DNA of 64,000 nt from Arenimonas terrae (lineage in GTDB: Bacteria; Pseudomonadota; Gammaproteobacteria; Xanthomonadales; Xanthomonadaceae). A program made the position numbers and the translations under genes. Location: assembly GCF_006265115.1 (NCBI RefSeq), contig NZ_SMDR01000001.1, positions 558,001 through 622,000 of the forward strand, written 5' to 3'. Numbering within the stretch: position 1 is the stretch's first letter; the number at the start of each line of letters is the position of its first letter. Positions 1-8,032 of this stretch are shown here, in pieces. The notes below the pieces were generated by a model that worked only from the letters and a program-made list of their open reading frames with translations, did not search any database and was not told the origin of the DNA.

Positions 1-150
1 TGCGGCTCACCGGTTCGGCCCAGTCCAGGCCGCCGTCGAACAGCAGGCGCAGCAGGATCTGGGCCACCGCCAGCAGCAGCAGCGCGACCAGCAGGCCCGC
101 CAGCAGCGCGTCCTCGGCGCGGTGCAGCCGCTGCAGCCAGCGTTCGAGCA
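1..150 (-). CDS. TRAP transporter small permease (DctQ-type), 5'-part only
   Basis: The first 50 codons of a membrane protein that continues beyond the left edge. It begins MLERWLQRLHRAEDALLAG and runs into a strongly hydrophobic helix (LLVALLLLAVAQILLR), followed by a D-G-G-L-D-W-A-E-P segment. DctQ subunits of TRAP transporters start in this way and have four membrane helices. Its ATG directly follows the TGA of the DctP-type binding protein, so the two are surely co-translated. The large permease DctM would be expected next, off the window. The identity rests mostly on the neighbours and on this one helix. Confidence 0.8.
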
Positions 151-1140
151 TCAGGGCGTCTTGCCGTTCGCCAATGCCTGGCGCACCGCCGCGAGCATGC
201 CGGGCGAGATCGCCTTCTCGGCCTCGAGCTGCGCGGTGACCTGGGTGCCCAGCGCGCGCCAGCGGGCGGCTTCGGCGGCGTCGAGCGTGGTGACCACCAG
301 GCCCTGCTTCTTCATCGCCGCCAGCGCTGCTACGTCGTCGCGGCGGACGTTGGCATCCATGCGCCGGGCGGCGTCGGCGAAGGCCTTGGCCAGGACGGCC
401 TGGTCGGCCGGCGACAGCCGCTTCCAGGCCTTGTCGTCCACCACCAGGTACCCGACCACGAAGGTCAGGGGCAGGTCGACCATGGCCTTGAGCTTGCCGT
501 GCCACTGCAGCGCGATCGCGCCGCTGGGCGTGTTGGCGACGGTGTCGACCATGCCGGTCTGCAGGCTGGTGAACACGTCGCCCAGCGGCAGCGGGATCGG
601 GCTGACGCCGCCGAGTTTGAAGGTGCGGATGGCGATGGTGTCGTTCTGCGGCACCCAGAGCTTGATGCCGGTCATGTCGGCCTGGCTGCGCAGCGGTTTG
701 TTGCCCATCAGGTAGGCAAAACCGACGCCGGACACGCCCAGCATGCGCAGGCCGCGCTCTTCGAAGCCCTTGGCCAGCAGCGGATCCACCTCGCGCCGCA
801 CCTGGTCGACCTGCGCCCAGTCCTCGAACAGGAACGGCAGGCTGTAGACCGGCGCGTCCGGATAGACCAGGGACAGCTCGCTCGCCGTCAGCACGCCGCC
901 CTGCAGCTGGCCCAGGCGCATCTTGCGCAGCACGACGGCGTCGTTGCCCATCACGCCGCCGGGATAGAACTTCACGTCGACCCGGCCGGCGGTGCCCTGT
1001 TTCACTTCGGCGGAAGCGGCGCGCAGTTCGCGCATCCAGGCCGAACCGTCCGGCGCCAGGGTGGCGATCTTCAGGGTCTGCGCGGCGGCCGGCGTGGCCA
1101 GCGCAAGGCAGAGCAGCAGCATCGAAAGCCAGCGGTTCAT
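151..1140 (-). CDS. TRAP transporter substrate-binding protein (DctP family)
   Basis: Periplasmic solute receptor of a sodium-driven TRAP importer, 329 aa. Signal peptide MNRWLSMLLLCLALATPAAA with predicted cleavage after Ala20. The DctP fold shows in 'IATLAPDGSAW' near the N-terminus, 'FYPGGVMGND', and the central 'GDVFTSLQTGMVDTVANTP' segment. I chose the ATG at 1140 because AAGGA lies 6-10 bases upstream; an upstream in-frame ATG at 1155 has no such site. The residue normally contributed by the conserved ligand-binding arginine of DctP proteins (K-I-R-V/T-P) is tryptophan here (K-L-W-V-P), suggesting a ligand other than a simple carboxylate. It sits between a TatT-type lipoprotein and DctQ, as in lipoprotein-associated TRAP systems. 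Confidence 0.9.
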   Translation of the reverse strand: MNRWLSMLLLCLALATPAAAQTLKIATLAPDGSAWMRELRAASAEVKQGTAGRVDVKFYPGGVMGNDAVVLRKMRLGQLQGGVLTASELSLVYPDAPVYSLPFLFEDWAQVDQVRREVDPLLAKGFEERGLRMLGVSGVGFAYLMGNKPLRSQADMTGIKLWVPQNDTIAIRTFKLGGVSPIPLPLGDVFTSLQTGMVDTVANTPSGAIALQWHGKLKAMVDLPLTFVVGYLVVDDKAWKRLSPADQAVLAKAFADAARRMDANVRRDDVAALAAMKKQGLVVTTLDAAEAARWRALGTQVTAQLEAEKAISPGMLAAVRQALANGKTP

Positions 1141-1165
1141 CGCGTGTTCCTTCACGGGAGCAGCC

Positions 1166-2050
1166 TCAGAAATAGTCCTTGCCGGATTCCACCAGCGCTT
1201 TCGCGCGCTCCTGGGCCAGCACGTTCATCAACGTAAAACCGGGTTCGCGCGGGTCGGCGGCCAGCACTTCGACCAGCAGGCGGTCGTGCAGTTCCTGGTC
1301 GAACACCAGGCGCGCGTAATACTCGGCGAGCAGGGTCTTGGCGTAGAGGTTGCGGCCGCCGCTCTGGGCGATCGCCGCTTCGAAGTGCCGGCGCCCGAGT
1401 TCGGGCTTGCCGCCGATCGCTTCGGGGCGCAGCGAATTGAGCACGCCCAGGTACACGCGGGCCATGCCGCGGGCATGGCCCGGATCGATGGCGGTCACGC
1501 GCACCAGCAGGGCCTCGACCTTGGGCAGGTCGGCGATCGCGCCCCAGTCCTCGCTGTTGGCCTGCAGGAAGCCGGCCCAGGCGGCGGCCAGCGCGTAAAG
1601 GCCGGCGACGTCCTTGGCGGGGGCGGCCGCGACGGCCGCTTCGAAACCGCCGATGTCCTGGTCCAGGGCGCGGCACAGCGCCGCATCCTGGGCGCAGGTG
1701 CCGCGCTTGGCGTAGGCCAGGGCCTTGGCGGCCAGGCGGCGCGCGCGGTCGCGGTCGCTGCCGGTGAAGTTGCCGGCATAGGCGCCGTTGAGTTCGGCGG
1801 CGGCGAACAGCAGCGAGGCCTTGCCCCTGTCGCCCTGGCCGTCGTCGGCGACCAGGCCGTCGATCAGCAGCAGGTAGGCCGGCAGGCCGTCGCGCACGGT
1901 GGCCGGGTCGTCGCTGTTGAGTACGGCACTGCCCAGCTGCGAAGCCAGGCGGTCACCGGCACTGCTGACCACGGAGGCGCAGCCCGTCAGGCCCAGGGCC
2001 AGCAGGGTCGCGGCGGCGAATCGGGACATCGGGCGTCGGAGCATCGGCAT
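1166..2050 (-). CDS. TRAP transporter T-component lipoprotein (TatT family)
   Basis: Predicted periplasmic lipoprotein of 294 aa. A basic N-terminus, a hydrophobic stretch and the lipobox L-T-G-C-A give acylation at about Cys24 of the longest form. The rest is alpha-helical and Ala/Leu rich with TPR-like repeats, as in Treponema pallidum TatT, which forms a trimer with pores and associates with a DctP-type protein. Position immediately upstream of DctP and DctQ (26-bp gap) fits. GGAG lies nine bases before the ATG at 2050; in-frame ATGs at 2044 and 2029 are alternatives. Function in transport is inferred from the family. Confidence 0.82.
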   Translation of the reverse strand: MPMLRRPMSRFAAATLLALGLTGCASVVSSAGDRLASQLGSAVLNSDDPATVRDGLPAYLLLIDGLVADDGQGDRGKASLLFAAAELNGAYAGNFTGSDRDRARRLAAKALAYAKRGTCAQDAALCRALDQDIGGFEAAVAAAPAKDVAGLYALAAAWAGFLQANSEDWGAIADLPKVEALLVRVTAIDPGHARGMARVYLGVLNSLRPEAIGGKPELGRRHFEAAIAQSGGRNLYAKTLLAEYYARLVFDQELHDRLLVEVLAADPREPGFTLMNVLAQERAKALVESGKDYF

Positions 2051-2074
2051 GGCGTCAGTCTCCAGTGTCGCGTT

Positions 2075-2950
2075 TCAGTGTGACGCCTGGAGTGTGTCGA
2101 AGGCGTCGGCGGCTTCCAGGGTGTTCTGCATCAGCGTGGCCACGGTCATCGGGCCGACGCCGCCGGGCACCGGCGTGATCCAGGACGCGCGCTCCGCCGC
2201 AGCCTCGAAGCCGACGTCGCCGACCAGGCGGCCGTCGTCCAGGCGGTTGATGCCCACGTCGATCACCACCGCGCCGGGCTTGACCCACTCGCCCGGCACC
2301 AGGCCCGGCCGGCCCACGGCCACGACCAGGATGTCGGCCTCGCGCACGTGGCGCTCGAGCACCTCGCGCGGGGTGAACTTGTGGCAGCAGGTGGTGGTGC
2401 AGCCCGCGATCAGCAGCTCCAGCACCATCGGCCGGCCGACGTGGTTGCTGACGCCGACCACGGTCGCGCTGGCGCCGCGTACGGGGCGGTCGGTGTAGGC
2501 CAGCAGCGTGGTGACGCCGCGGGGCGTGCAGGGCCGCAGGCCGAACTGGCGCAGGGCCAGGTGGCCGACGTTTTCGGGATGGAAGCCGTCGACGTCCTTG
2601 CGCGGGTCGATGCGGTGGATCAGCCAGTTGGCGTCGCGGTTCCCGGGCAGCGGCAGCTGCACCAGGATGCCGTGGATGGCCGGGTCGGCATTCAGGCGGT
2701 CGATGAGGGCGGCCAGTTCGTCGTCGCTGGTATCGGCCGGCAGGTCGTAGTCGATGGCGCGGATGCCCACCTTCTTCGCGGCCCGGCGCTTGTTGCGCAC
2801 GTAGACGGTGGACGCGGGGTCCTGGCCGACCAGCACCACGGCCAGCCCGGGGGCCGGTTTGCCGGCGGCCAGGCGCGCCTGCACGCGCTTGGCGAGGTCG
2901 TCGAGCAGGGCTTCGGCGATGCCTTTGCCGTCGAGGATGCGGGCGCTCAT
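2075..2950 (-). CDS. folD: Bifunctional methylenetetrahydrofolate dehydrogenase / methenyltetrahydrofolate cyclohydrolase FolD
   Basis: Cytosolic one-carbon enzyme that interconverts 5,10-methylene-THF and 10-formyl-THF with NADP. 291 aa, the usual FolD length. The catalytic region '[19 protein letters not shown]' (about residues 43-61) carries the conserved Tyr and Lys; 'GILVQLPLP' follows; the NADP-binding stretch '[12 protein letters not shown]' replaces the commoner G-R-S-x-x-V-G-x-P motif (SNH for RSx), a mild variation. The C-terminal '[11 protein letters not shown]' motif is intact. Start chosen at MSARILDG (2950), which matches family N-termini; an upstream ATG at 2986 would add 12 atypical residues. 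It lies 24 bp upstream of the TatT gene and may be co-transcribed with it. Confidence 0.95.
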   Translation of the reverse strand: MSARILDGKGIAEALLDDLAKRVQARLAAGKPAPGLAVVLVGQDPASTVYVRNKRRAAKKVGIRAIDYDLPADTSDDELAALIDRLNADPAIHGILVQLPLPGNRDANWLIHRIDPRKDVDGFHPENVGHLALRQFGLRPCTPRGVTTLLAYTDRPVRGASATVVGVSNHVGRPMVLELLIAGCTTTCCHKFTPREVLERHVREADILVVAVGRPGLVPGEWVKPGAVVIDVGINRLDDGRLVGDVGFEAAAERASWITPVPGGVGPMTVATLMQNTLEAADAFDTLQASH

Positions 2951-3037
2951 GGGGCTCCGGGCTGCGGGGGGCGGATTGGCGCACAATGCGCCGGTCGCGA
3001 ACCGCGATTATCCCCGAAGCCTTCCCCGCCCCGCCAC

Positions 3038-3334
3038 ATGACCGATCACACTGCCCTCGAAGCCGCCGCTTTCCGCCGCCTGGTCCAGCACCTGCAGCAG
3101 CGCAGCGACGTGCAGAACATCGACCTGATGATCCTCGCCGGCTTCTGCCGCAACTGCCTCTCGAACTGGTACCAGGAGGCCGCCGAGGCCGCCGGCACGC
3201 CGGTGGGCAAGGACCAGGCCCGGGAAATCGTCTACGGCATGCCCTTCGAGCAATGGAAGCGCCTGCACCAGACCGACGCCACGCCGGAGCAGCTGGCCGC
3301 CTTCGACGCCGCGCAGCGCCGGCACGCCCCCTGA
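3038..3334 (+). CDS. DUF1244 family protein
   Basis: Small 98-aa protein of the DUF1244 family, widespread in Proteobacteria, with no established function. The family signature is visible: 'NIDLMILAGFCRNCLSNWY' (residues about 27-45) followed by 'YGMPFEQWK'. The C-x-x-C inside 'FCRNCL' is typical of the family and could bind a metal or be redox active; that is inference. The gene is divergent from folD across 87 bp and ends just before a hairpin terminator. Confidence 0.88.
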   Translation: MTDHTALEAAAFRRLVQHLQQRSDVQNIDLMILAGFCRNCLSNWYQEAAEAAGTPVGKDQAREIVYGMPFEQWKRLHQTDATPEQLAAFDAAQRRHAP

Positions 3335-3346
3335 CCGGACGCGGAC

Positions 3347-3376
3347 AAAAAAACGCCCCGGGGCTGCCGGGGCGTT
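3347..3376 (-). terminator. Rho-independent terminator for the minus-strand PhaF-like gene
   Basis: Nine-base-pair perfect stem (AACGCCCCG at 3352-3360 with CGGGGCGTT at 3368-3376) and a 7-base loop. A run of seven A on the plus strand (3347-3353) becomes the U-tract for transcripts arriving from 3408. The same hairpin may also stop the convergent DUF1244 transcript, though that side lacks a good U-run. Confidence 0.8.
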
Positions 3377-3407
3377 GAAATCCCACTGACGGGAAGAGAG
3401 ATCGTGA

Positions 3408-3818
3408 TCAGGCGCGCTTGCGGCTGCGCTTGGCGGCCGGGCGGGCGACGCGCTTGGCGGTGCGGGCCGGGCGCTTTTTCGCCGGGGCCTTGGCGCCGAG
3501 CTTGACCAGCACCGGCGCGAAGCGCGCCTCGAACTCGGCCTGGGCGAGCTGGGCGAACTGGGCCGCCTGCTTCTGCACCGGGGCCAGGCGGGCCTTGGCC
3601 TGCTTGCGGAGCTTGGCGACGGTGCTGCCGGCGTCGCGGGCCGCGGTCTGGGCGCGGCTGCGCAGCGTATCGGCGCCGGAGGCCAGGCCATCGACGGACT
3701 TCAGGGCCTGCTTGCGGCAGAGCGAAGCGGCGCCGATGCCGGCCAGCAGCACGGCACGCGGGGTGAGTTCGGTCTTGGTCTTGCGGACGCTGCGACGGGT
3801 GGTGCGGGTACGGGTCAT
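3408..3818 (-). CDS. Phasin/PhaF-like basic protein with histone H1-like tail
   Basis: 136 aa and strongly basic. The N-terminus is short and Arg/Thr rich (MTRTRTTRRSVRKTKTEL). A long amphipathic helix rich in Ala, Gln and Lys covers about residues 30-105 ('LRKQAKARLAPVQKQAAQF'). The C-terminal tail from about residue 110 is Lys/Arg/Ala/Pro rich (APAKKRPARTAKRVARPAAK), like the DNA-binding tails of PhaF, AlgP and histone H1-like bacterial proteins. PhaF-type phasins coat polyhydroxyalkanoate granules and bind nucleoid DNA. No pha genes are nearby, so a role in granules is not shown; a nucleoid-associated protein is the alternative. Confidence 0.65.
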   Translation of the reverse strand: MTRTRTTRRSVRKTKTELTPRAVLLAGIGAASLCRKQALKSVDGLASGADTLRSRAQTAARDAGSTVAKLRKQAKARLAPVQKQAAQFAQLAQAEFEARFAPVLVKLGAKAPAKKRPARTAKRVARPAAKRSRKRA

Positions 3819-3960
3819 GGCAAGCCTCGTGACGGGTGGCCAGGTTGGCCGGTCTCGCCAGCGAGTCTGTGCGCGGCACCTTGAGCATTCACACTAAGTC
3901 CGAGGCTTGCGGCGCGCGTGTCGCCGGGACATTCTGGCCGTCCTTTCCAGGAGCGCTGCG

Positions 3961-4818
3961 ATGGCCGCCAAGAATTCCAGCTGGGCCAAGTTTCCCCACG
4001 ATGCCAAGGCCTTCGATTACGCCGGCGACAAGCTCAAGAAGGCCTGGCCGGCCCTGCACGCCGGCGACACCGAACCCTTCCCCGACGACAAGCGCGCCGC
4101 GGCCCTGATCAAGGCCGCCGGCAAGGCTGCCCCCAGGGGGCTGGACGCGGCCGGCCTGGCCGAAGCCCTGCAGGACGCCTGGCGCGCCTTCCATCGCGGC
4201 GATTTCCAGCAGGCCTATCAGGCCGGCGAGGCCCTGGGGCCGGTCGGCGCCTCCGTGGCCTGCAAGGCTCTCGGCATCCACGCCACCTACCTGGTGGACG
4301 ACGAGGCCGAACAGCTCAAGCGCTACGAACAGGTCGGCAAACTCGCCGAAGCCGCCATCGCCGCCCTGCCCGACGAGGCCAACAGCCACTATCGCTTCGC
4401 CTTTGGCATGGGGCGCTACAGCCAGGGCATCAGCATCGCCAAGGCGCTGAAGATGGGCCTAGCGGGCAAGGTGCGCAAGGCGCTGGAAGCGACGCTGGAG
4501 CGATCGCCCAAACACGCCGAGGCGCATACCGCGCTGGGCCTCTACCACGCCGAGATCATCGGCAAGATCGGCGCCCTGGTCGGCGGCATGACCTACGGCG
4601 CGAAAGCCTCCGAGGCCGAAAAGCACCTGGCCACGGCCCTGAAGCTGACCCCCGACTCGCCGATCGCCCACATCGAGCACGGCAACCTGCTCCTGCTGCT
4701 GCATGGGGAGAAGAAGGAGGACGCGGCCGCGTCGGCCTTCGAGAAGGCCGGCAAGCTCAAACCCCGGGACGCGATGGAAAAGCTGGACGCGGAGTTCGCC
4801 AAGTCGCAGCTCGAGTGA
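3961..4818 (+). CDS. TPR-repeat protein of unknown function
   Basis: 285-aa soluble protein with no signal peptide or membrane helix. Helical pairs resembling tetratricopeptide repeats are visible, for instance 'SPKHAEAHTALGLYHAEII' and 'ALKLTPDSPIAHIEHGNLLL', the second half being the clearest. Such proteins are scaffolds. The ATG at 3961 has CAGGAG about eight bases upstream, which decides against the earlier in-frame start. Monocistronic: flanked by a divergent gene and by a strong terminator. I do not recognise a specific family. Confidence 0.75.
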   Translation: MAAKNSSWAKFPHDAKAFDYAGDKLKKAWPALHAGDTEPFPDDKRAAALIKAAGKAAPRGLDAAGLAEALQDAWRAFHRGDFQQAYQAGEALGPVGASVACKALGIHATYLVDDEAEQLKRYEQVGKLAEAAIAALPDEANSHYRFAFGMGRYSQGISIAKALKMGLAGKVRKALEATLERSPKHAEAHTALGLYHAEIIGKIGALVGGMTYGAKASEAEKHLATALKLTPDSPIAHIEHGNLLLLLHGEKKEDAAASAFEKAGKLKPRDAMEKLDAEFAKSQLE

Positions 4819-4840
4819 GGCGCGCCGGAGTCCGGAAAAG

Positions 4841-4867
4841 AAAAAGCCGGGCAATGCCCGGCTTTTT
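4841..4867. terminator. Bidirectional rho-independent terminator
   Basis: Perfect 12-bp stem (AAAAAGCCGGGC at 4841-4852 with its complement at 4856-4867) closed by an AAT loop, with A-run and T-run on the two sides. It terminates the TPR gene from the left and the tRNA-Val (and glutamate-synthase-like) transcript from the right. Confidence 0.9.
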
Positions 4868-4876
4868 CTTTGTGAC

Positions 4877-4951
4877 TGGTGGGCGGTACAGGGCTTGAAC
4901 CTGTGACCCTCGCCGTGTGAAAGCGATGCTCTACCGCTGAGCTAACCGCCC
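4877..4951 (-). tRNA. tRNA-Val(CAC)
   Basis: 75 nt including encoded CCA. On the minus strand the gene starts GGGCGGTTAGCTCAGCGG and ends CCGCCCACCA; the acceptor stem GGGCGGT/ACCGCCC pairs fully. The anticodon loop reads TTCACAC, so the anticodon is CAC, decoding GUG. T-arm GGTTCAAGCC is normal. It lies 53 bp beyond the stop of the glutamate-synthase-like gene and just before a strong terminator. Confidence 0.96.
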
Positions 4952-5004
4952 GGAAGAGGACGCGAATGTTACGCGGAGCCCCCGGGGCCGGTCAAGGACA
5001 GGGC

Positions 5005-6633
5005 CTACTGCAGCTTGCTGGCCTGCATTTCCCCCGCCTTGGCCGGGGGCGCGAAGGTGTCGGCGCGCGCCTGTTCCCAGAACACCTTGAACACCGCGTG
5101 GTCCGGGATCGTTTCCAGCAGCTCGCCCGGGCGCACGAAATGATGGAGCTTGGCCAGCGCGCGCACTTCGGTGGACGAGACGCGGCGGATGATGTGCTCG
5201 GGCCCGAGCTGGTTGGGGTGCTCCAGGCCCGCGGCGGCGAGCAGTTCCTTGAGCGCCACCAGCGTGTTGCGGTGGAAATTGAAGACCCGTGTCGCCTTGT
5301 CCTGCGGATCCAGCGCGGCCTGGCGGCCAGGATCCTGGGTGGCGACGCCGGTCGGGCAGCGGTCGGTGTGGCAGCTCTGCGACTGGATGCAGCCCAGCGA
5401 GAACATGAAGCCGCGCGCGGCGTTCACCCAGTCGGCGCCCAGCGCCAGGGTGCGGGCGATGTCGAAGGCGGTGACGATCTTGCCGGCGGCCCCGATCCGC
5501 ACCTTCGACCGCAGCTCCAGCCCGACCAGGGTGTTGTGCACCAGCATCAGCGCCTCGCGCATGGGCGCGCCGACGTGGTCGGTGAATTCCAGCGGCGCGG
5601 CGCCGGTGCCACCCTCGCCGCCGTCCACCACGATGAAGTCCGGCAGGATCCCGGTTTGATGCATGGCCTTGGCGATGGCGAACCATTCCCAGGGATGGCC
5701 TATCGCCAGCTTGAAGCCCGTGGGCTTGCCGCCGGAAAGTTCGCGCAGCCGGTCGACGAACTGCAGCAGCCCGATCGGCGTGGAGAAGGCCGAATGCGCG
5801 GCCGGCGAATGGCATTCCACACCCTGCGGCACCCCGCGCGCCTCGGCGATCTCGGCGCTGACCTTGGCGCCGGGCAGGATGCCGCCCTGCCCCGGCTTGG
5901 CGCCCTGGCTCAGCTTCACCTCGATCATCTTCACCTGCGGATCGCCGGCGTTGGCCGCGAACTTGTCCGCATCGAAGCCGCCGTCGTCGGCGCGGCAGCC
6001 GAAGTAGCCCGAGCCGATCTCCCAGACCAGGTCGCCACCGTGTTCGCGGTGGTAGCGCGAGATCGAGCCTTCGCCGGTGTCGTGATAGAAGCCGCCGCGT
6101 TTCGCGCCCAGGTTGAGCGCACGGATGGCATTGGCCGACAGCGAGCCGAAGCTCATCGCCGAGATGTTGAAGACGCTGGCCGAATACGGCTGCGCCCTGC
6201 CCTCGCCGATGACGACCCGGAAGTCGTGCGAATCGATCCGGGACGGCCGCAGCGAATGGTTCATCCACTCGTACTTGTCGCTGTAGAGGTCGCGCTGGGT
6301 GCCGAACGGCCGCTTGTCGAGCACGTTCTTGGCGCGCTGGTAGACGATGGCACGCTGCTGGCGCGAGAACGGCAGTTCGACGGTGTCCGATTCGATGAAG
6401 TACTGGCGGATCTCCGGGCCGATCGACTCCAGGCCGTAGCGGAAATGCGCGGTCACCGGAAAGTTGCGCCGCAGTGCCTGGCGGCGCTGCAGCAGATCCC
6501 AGATGCCCACTCCGGTCAGCGTGCCGAACACGGCCAGGCCCCAGCCCGCCAGCGGCCACCAGGGCAGCGCGGCGGCACAGGCGATCGCCAGCAGGACGCA
6601 GCCCGCGAACGGCCAGTAGCGGGACGGCAGCAC
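5005..6633 (-). CDS. FMN-binding glutamate-synthase-like protein (GltB2 type, membrane-anchored)
   Basis: 542 aa. Two N-terminal hydrophobic stretches (about residues 6-45) precede an FMN/Fe-S domain homologous to the central part of glutamate synthase: 'NISAMSFGSLSANAIRALN', 'GGFYHDTGEGSIS', 'IEVKLSQGAKPGQGGILPG', 'VVDGGEGGTGAAP', and the 3Fe-4S cysteine motif in 'CIQSQSCHTDRCPTGVATQD'. It lacks the glutaminase domain, so it cannot use glutamine as GltB does; archaeal-type GltB or another flavin oxidoreductase role is possible. The start is a GTG at 6633, 11 bp after the upstream small membrane protein gene; no in-frame ATG exists near there. True substrate unknown. Confidence 0.85.
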   Translation of the reverse strand: MLPSRYWPFAGCVLLAIACAAALPWWPLAGWGLAVFGTLTGVGIWDLLQRRQALRRNFPVTAHFRYGLESIGPEIRQYFIESDTVELPFSRQQRAIVYQRAKNVLDKRPFGTQRDLYSDKYEWMNHSLRPSRIDSHDFRVVIGEGRAQPYSASVFNISAMSFGSLSANAIRALNLGAKRGGFYHDTGEGSISRYHREHGGDLVWEIGSGYFGCRADDGGFDADKFAANAGDPQVKMIEVKLSQGAKPGQGGILPGAKVSAEIAEARGVPQGVECHSPAAHSAFSTPIGLLQFVDRLRELSGGKPTGFKLAIGHPWEWFAIAKAMHQTGILPDFIVVDGGEGGTGAAPLEFTDHVGAPMREALMLVHNTLVGLELRSKVRIGAAGKIVTAFDIARTLALGADWVNAARGFMFSLGCIQSQSCHTDRCPTGVATQDPGRQAALDPQDKATRVFNFHRNTLVALKELLAAAGLEHPNQLGPEHIIRRVSSTEVRALAKLHHFVRPGELLETIPDHAVFKVFWEQARADTFAPPAKAGEMQASKLQ

Positions 6634-6644
6634 GGCGGGCCCGG

Positions 6645-6959
6645 TCAGTCCAGCGACGGCGCGACCGCCGGCCGGCGCTTGAGCTGCTGGTACACGTCCC
6701 AGAGGCCGTACAGCCCGACCAAGGACACCAGCAGGAAGGTCGCCTGGTAGACCAGGGTCATGTCGCCGATCGCGTCGGGTCCGCCGCTGGCGATCAGCTG
6801 CGACAGCAGGGGCAGCAGCCAGCGGCTCAGGATGCCCAGCGCATAGCTCGCGGCCAGGATCAGGAAGCCGTTGATGCGCGTGTGCTGCCAGGTCGCGAGC
6901 AGCAGCAGGATCGCCGCGGCGTCGAAGGCGAAATACAGGAAGCCCGTCAGCAGATCCAT
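6645..6959 (-). CDS. Small three-helix membrane protein, unknown function
   Basis: 104 aa with three probable membrane helices: about residues 3-23 (LLTGFLYFAFDAAAILLLLA), 30-57 (FLILAASYALGILSRWLLPLL) and 68-92 (MTLVYQATFLLVSLVGLYGLW). No catalytic motif. It precedes the FMN glutamate-synthase-like gene by 11 bp, so the pair is probably co-transcribed and the small protein may be its membrane partner. That is inferred only from position. I do not recognise the family. Confidence 0.75.
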   Translation of the reverse strand: MDLLTGFLYFAFDAAAILLLLATWQHTRINGFLILAASYALGILSRWLLPLLSQLIASGGPDAIGDMTLVYQATFLLVSLVGLYGLWDVYQQLKRRPAVAPSLD

Positions 6960-6987
6960 CGTGTTTTCCCCTGGTGCCGCGTTCGGT

Positions 6988-7074
6988 TGGTGCCCGGGGT
7001 GGGGGTCGAACCCACATGGCCTTGCGGCCGGAGGATTTTAAGTCCCATGCGTCTACCAGTTTCGCCACCCGGGC
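6988..7074 (-). tRNA. tRNA-Leu(TAA)
   Basis: 87 nt with encoded CCA. Starts GCCCGGGTGGCGAAACTGG and ends CCCCGGGCACCA. Anticodon loop CTTAAAA gives anticodon UAA. A long variable arm (CGGCCGCAAGGCCATG region) marks a class II tRNA. The outermost anticodon-stem pair (27/43) is a T-C mismatch, next to a G-T pair. It corresponds to leuZ in the enteric pgsA-glyW-cysT-leuZ locus. Confidence 0.96.
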
Positions 7075-7111
7075 CTGCGGGCATGGTGCCGGATCGCGGC
7101 GCCGGCCGCCA

Positions 7112-7142
7112 GAAAACAAAAGCCCCGCCGGAGCGGGGCTTT
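7112..7142 (-). terminator. Rho-independent terminator between tRNA-Cys and tRNA-Leu
   Basis: Ten-base-pair stem AAAGCCCCGC (7119-7128) / GCGGGGCTTT (7133-7142), CGGA loop, and an A-rich stretch (7112-7120) that becomes the U-tract for leftward transcripts. It lies 5 bp past the tRNA-Cys CCA, so tRNA-Leu needs its own promoter or read-through. Confidence 0.8.
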
Positions 7143-7147
7143 CGAAC

Positions 7148-7221
7148 TGGAGGCCGAGGTCGGAATTGAACCGGCGTACGCGGATTTGCAGTCCGCTGCA
7201 TGACCACTCTGCCACCCGGCC
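7148..7221 (-). tRNA. tRNA-Cys(GCA)
   Basis: 74 nt with encoded CCA: starts GGCCGGGTGGCAGAG, anticodon loop CTGCAAA (anticodon GCA), T-arm GGTTCAATTCC, ends CTCGGCCTCCA. The acceptor stem pairs with one G-T. Second member of the tRNA trio downstream of pgsA. Confidence 0.96.
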
Positions 7222-7272
7222 GGGAAGCGTTGCCGGAAGCTTATCGCGTCCGGCGGCGGTTGCCACCGCCTG

Positions 7273-7303
7273 AAAAAACAAAACCCCGGCGGGCGGGGTT
7301 TTG
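7273..7303 (-). terminator. Rho-independent terminator after tRNA-Gly
   Basis: Stem CAAAACCCCG (7279-7288) / CGGGGTTTTG (7294-7303) with a five-base loop and six A at 7273-7278 giving a U-tract on the minus strand. It begins only 8 bp after the tRNA-Gly 3' end. Confidence 0.8.
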
Positions 7304-7311
7304 TCTGGAAC

Positions 7312-7387
<76 letters not shown>

Positions 7388-7461
7388 AAGAGACGCGCAT
7401 TTTGGGGGAACGGCCCCCGGGGTGTCAACACCCCGTCACGCAAAAATTCAGGCGGCGGGTC

Positions 7462-8022
7462 TCAGCCCTTGCGCCGCATGGTCGGCCAGGCCGCATGCAG
7501 GTAGTCGAAACCCGACCACAGGGTCAGCGCCGCGGCGATCGCCAGCAGCCATTCGCCGATCCTGAAAACGGGCAGGCCCAGCAGGTTTTCCTCGAACAGC
7601 AGGCAGCTGATCGCGGTCATCTGCACGATGGTCTTGAGCTTGCCCAGGCCGGCGACCTTCACCAGGCCGTGCGCGCCCATCTGCGCCATCCATTCGCGCA
7701 GCGCCGAGATGGTGATCTCGCGGCCGATGATCACCGCGCTCAGCAGCGCCATCCACGGCGTATCGTGGCGTTCGACCACCAGCAGCAGCGCGAAGGCGAC
7801 GGTGAGCTTGTCGGCCACCGGGTCGAGGAAGGCGCCGAACGCGGAGTACATCCCGTAGCGCCGCGCGATCCAGCCGTCGAGCCAGTCGGTCATCGCGCCG
7901 AAAATGAAGATCGCCGCGGCGGCGATGTTGGTCCAGCCGTAAGGCAGGTAGAACACGACGACCAGGACCGGGATCAGCACGATCCGGAACAGGGTCAGCA
8001 TGGTCGGAATGGTCAGGTTCAC
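7462..8022 (-). CDS. pgsA: CDP-diacylglycerol--glycerol-3-phosphate 3-phosphatidyltransferase
   Basis: Inner-membrane enzyme making phosphatidylglycerol-phosphate, the committed step to phosphatidylglycerol and cardiolipin. 186 aa. The CDP-alcohol phosphotransferase motif D-G-x2-A-R-x8-G-x3-D-x3-D is seen as 'DGWIARRYGMYSAFGAFLDPVAD' split around residues 48-70, preceded by 'GAMTDWL'. The N-terminus VNLTIPTMLTLFRIVLIP aligns with other PgsA proteins, so the GTG at 8022 is the start, 10 bp after the uvrC stop. Several hydrophobic helices follow. Gene order uvrC-pgsA-tRNAs is conserved across Gammaproteobacteria. Confidence 0.95.
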   Translation of the reverse strand: MNLTIPTMLTLFRIVLIPVLVVVFYLPYGWTNIAAAAIFIFGAMTDWLDGWIARRYGMYSAFGAFLDPVADKLTVAFALLLVVERHDTPWMALLSAVIIGREITISALREWMAQMGAHGLVKVAGLGKLKTIVQMTAISCLLFEENLLGLPVFRIGEWLLAIAAALTLWSGFDYLHAAWPTMRRKG

Positions 8023-8032
8023 GGGCGTCCCG

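Noticed and set aside
5005-6633. Annotation as glutamate synthase large subunit GltB.
   Set aside because: The N-terminal glutaminase domain and the C-terminal GXGXG domain are missing; only the FMN/Fe-S part is present.
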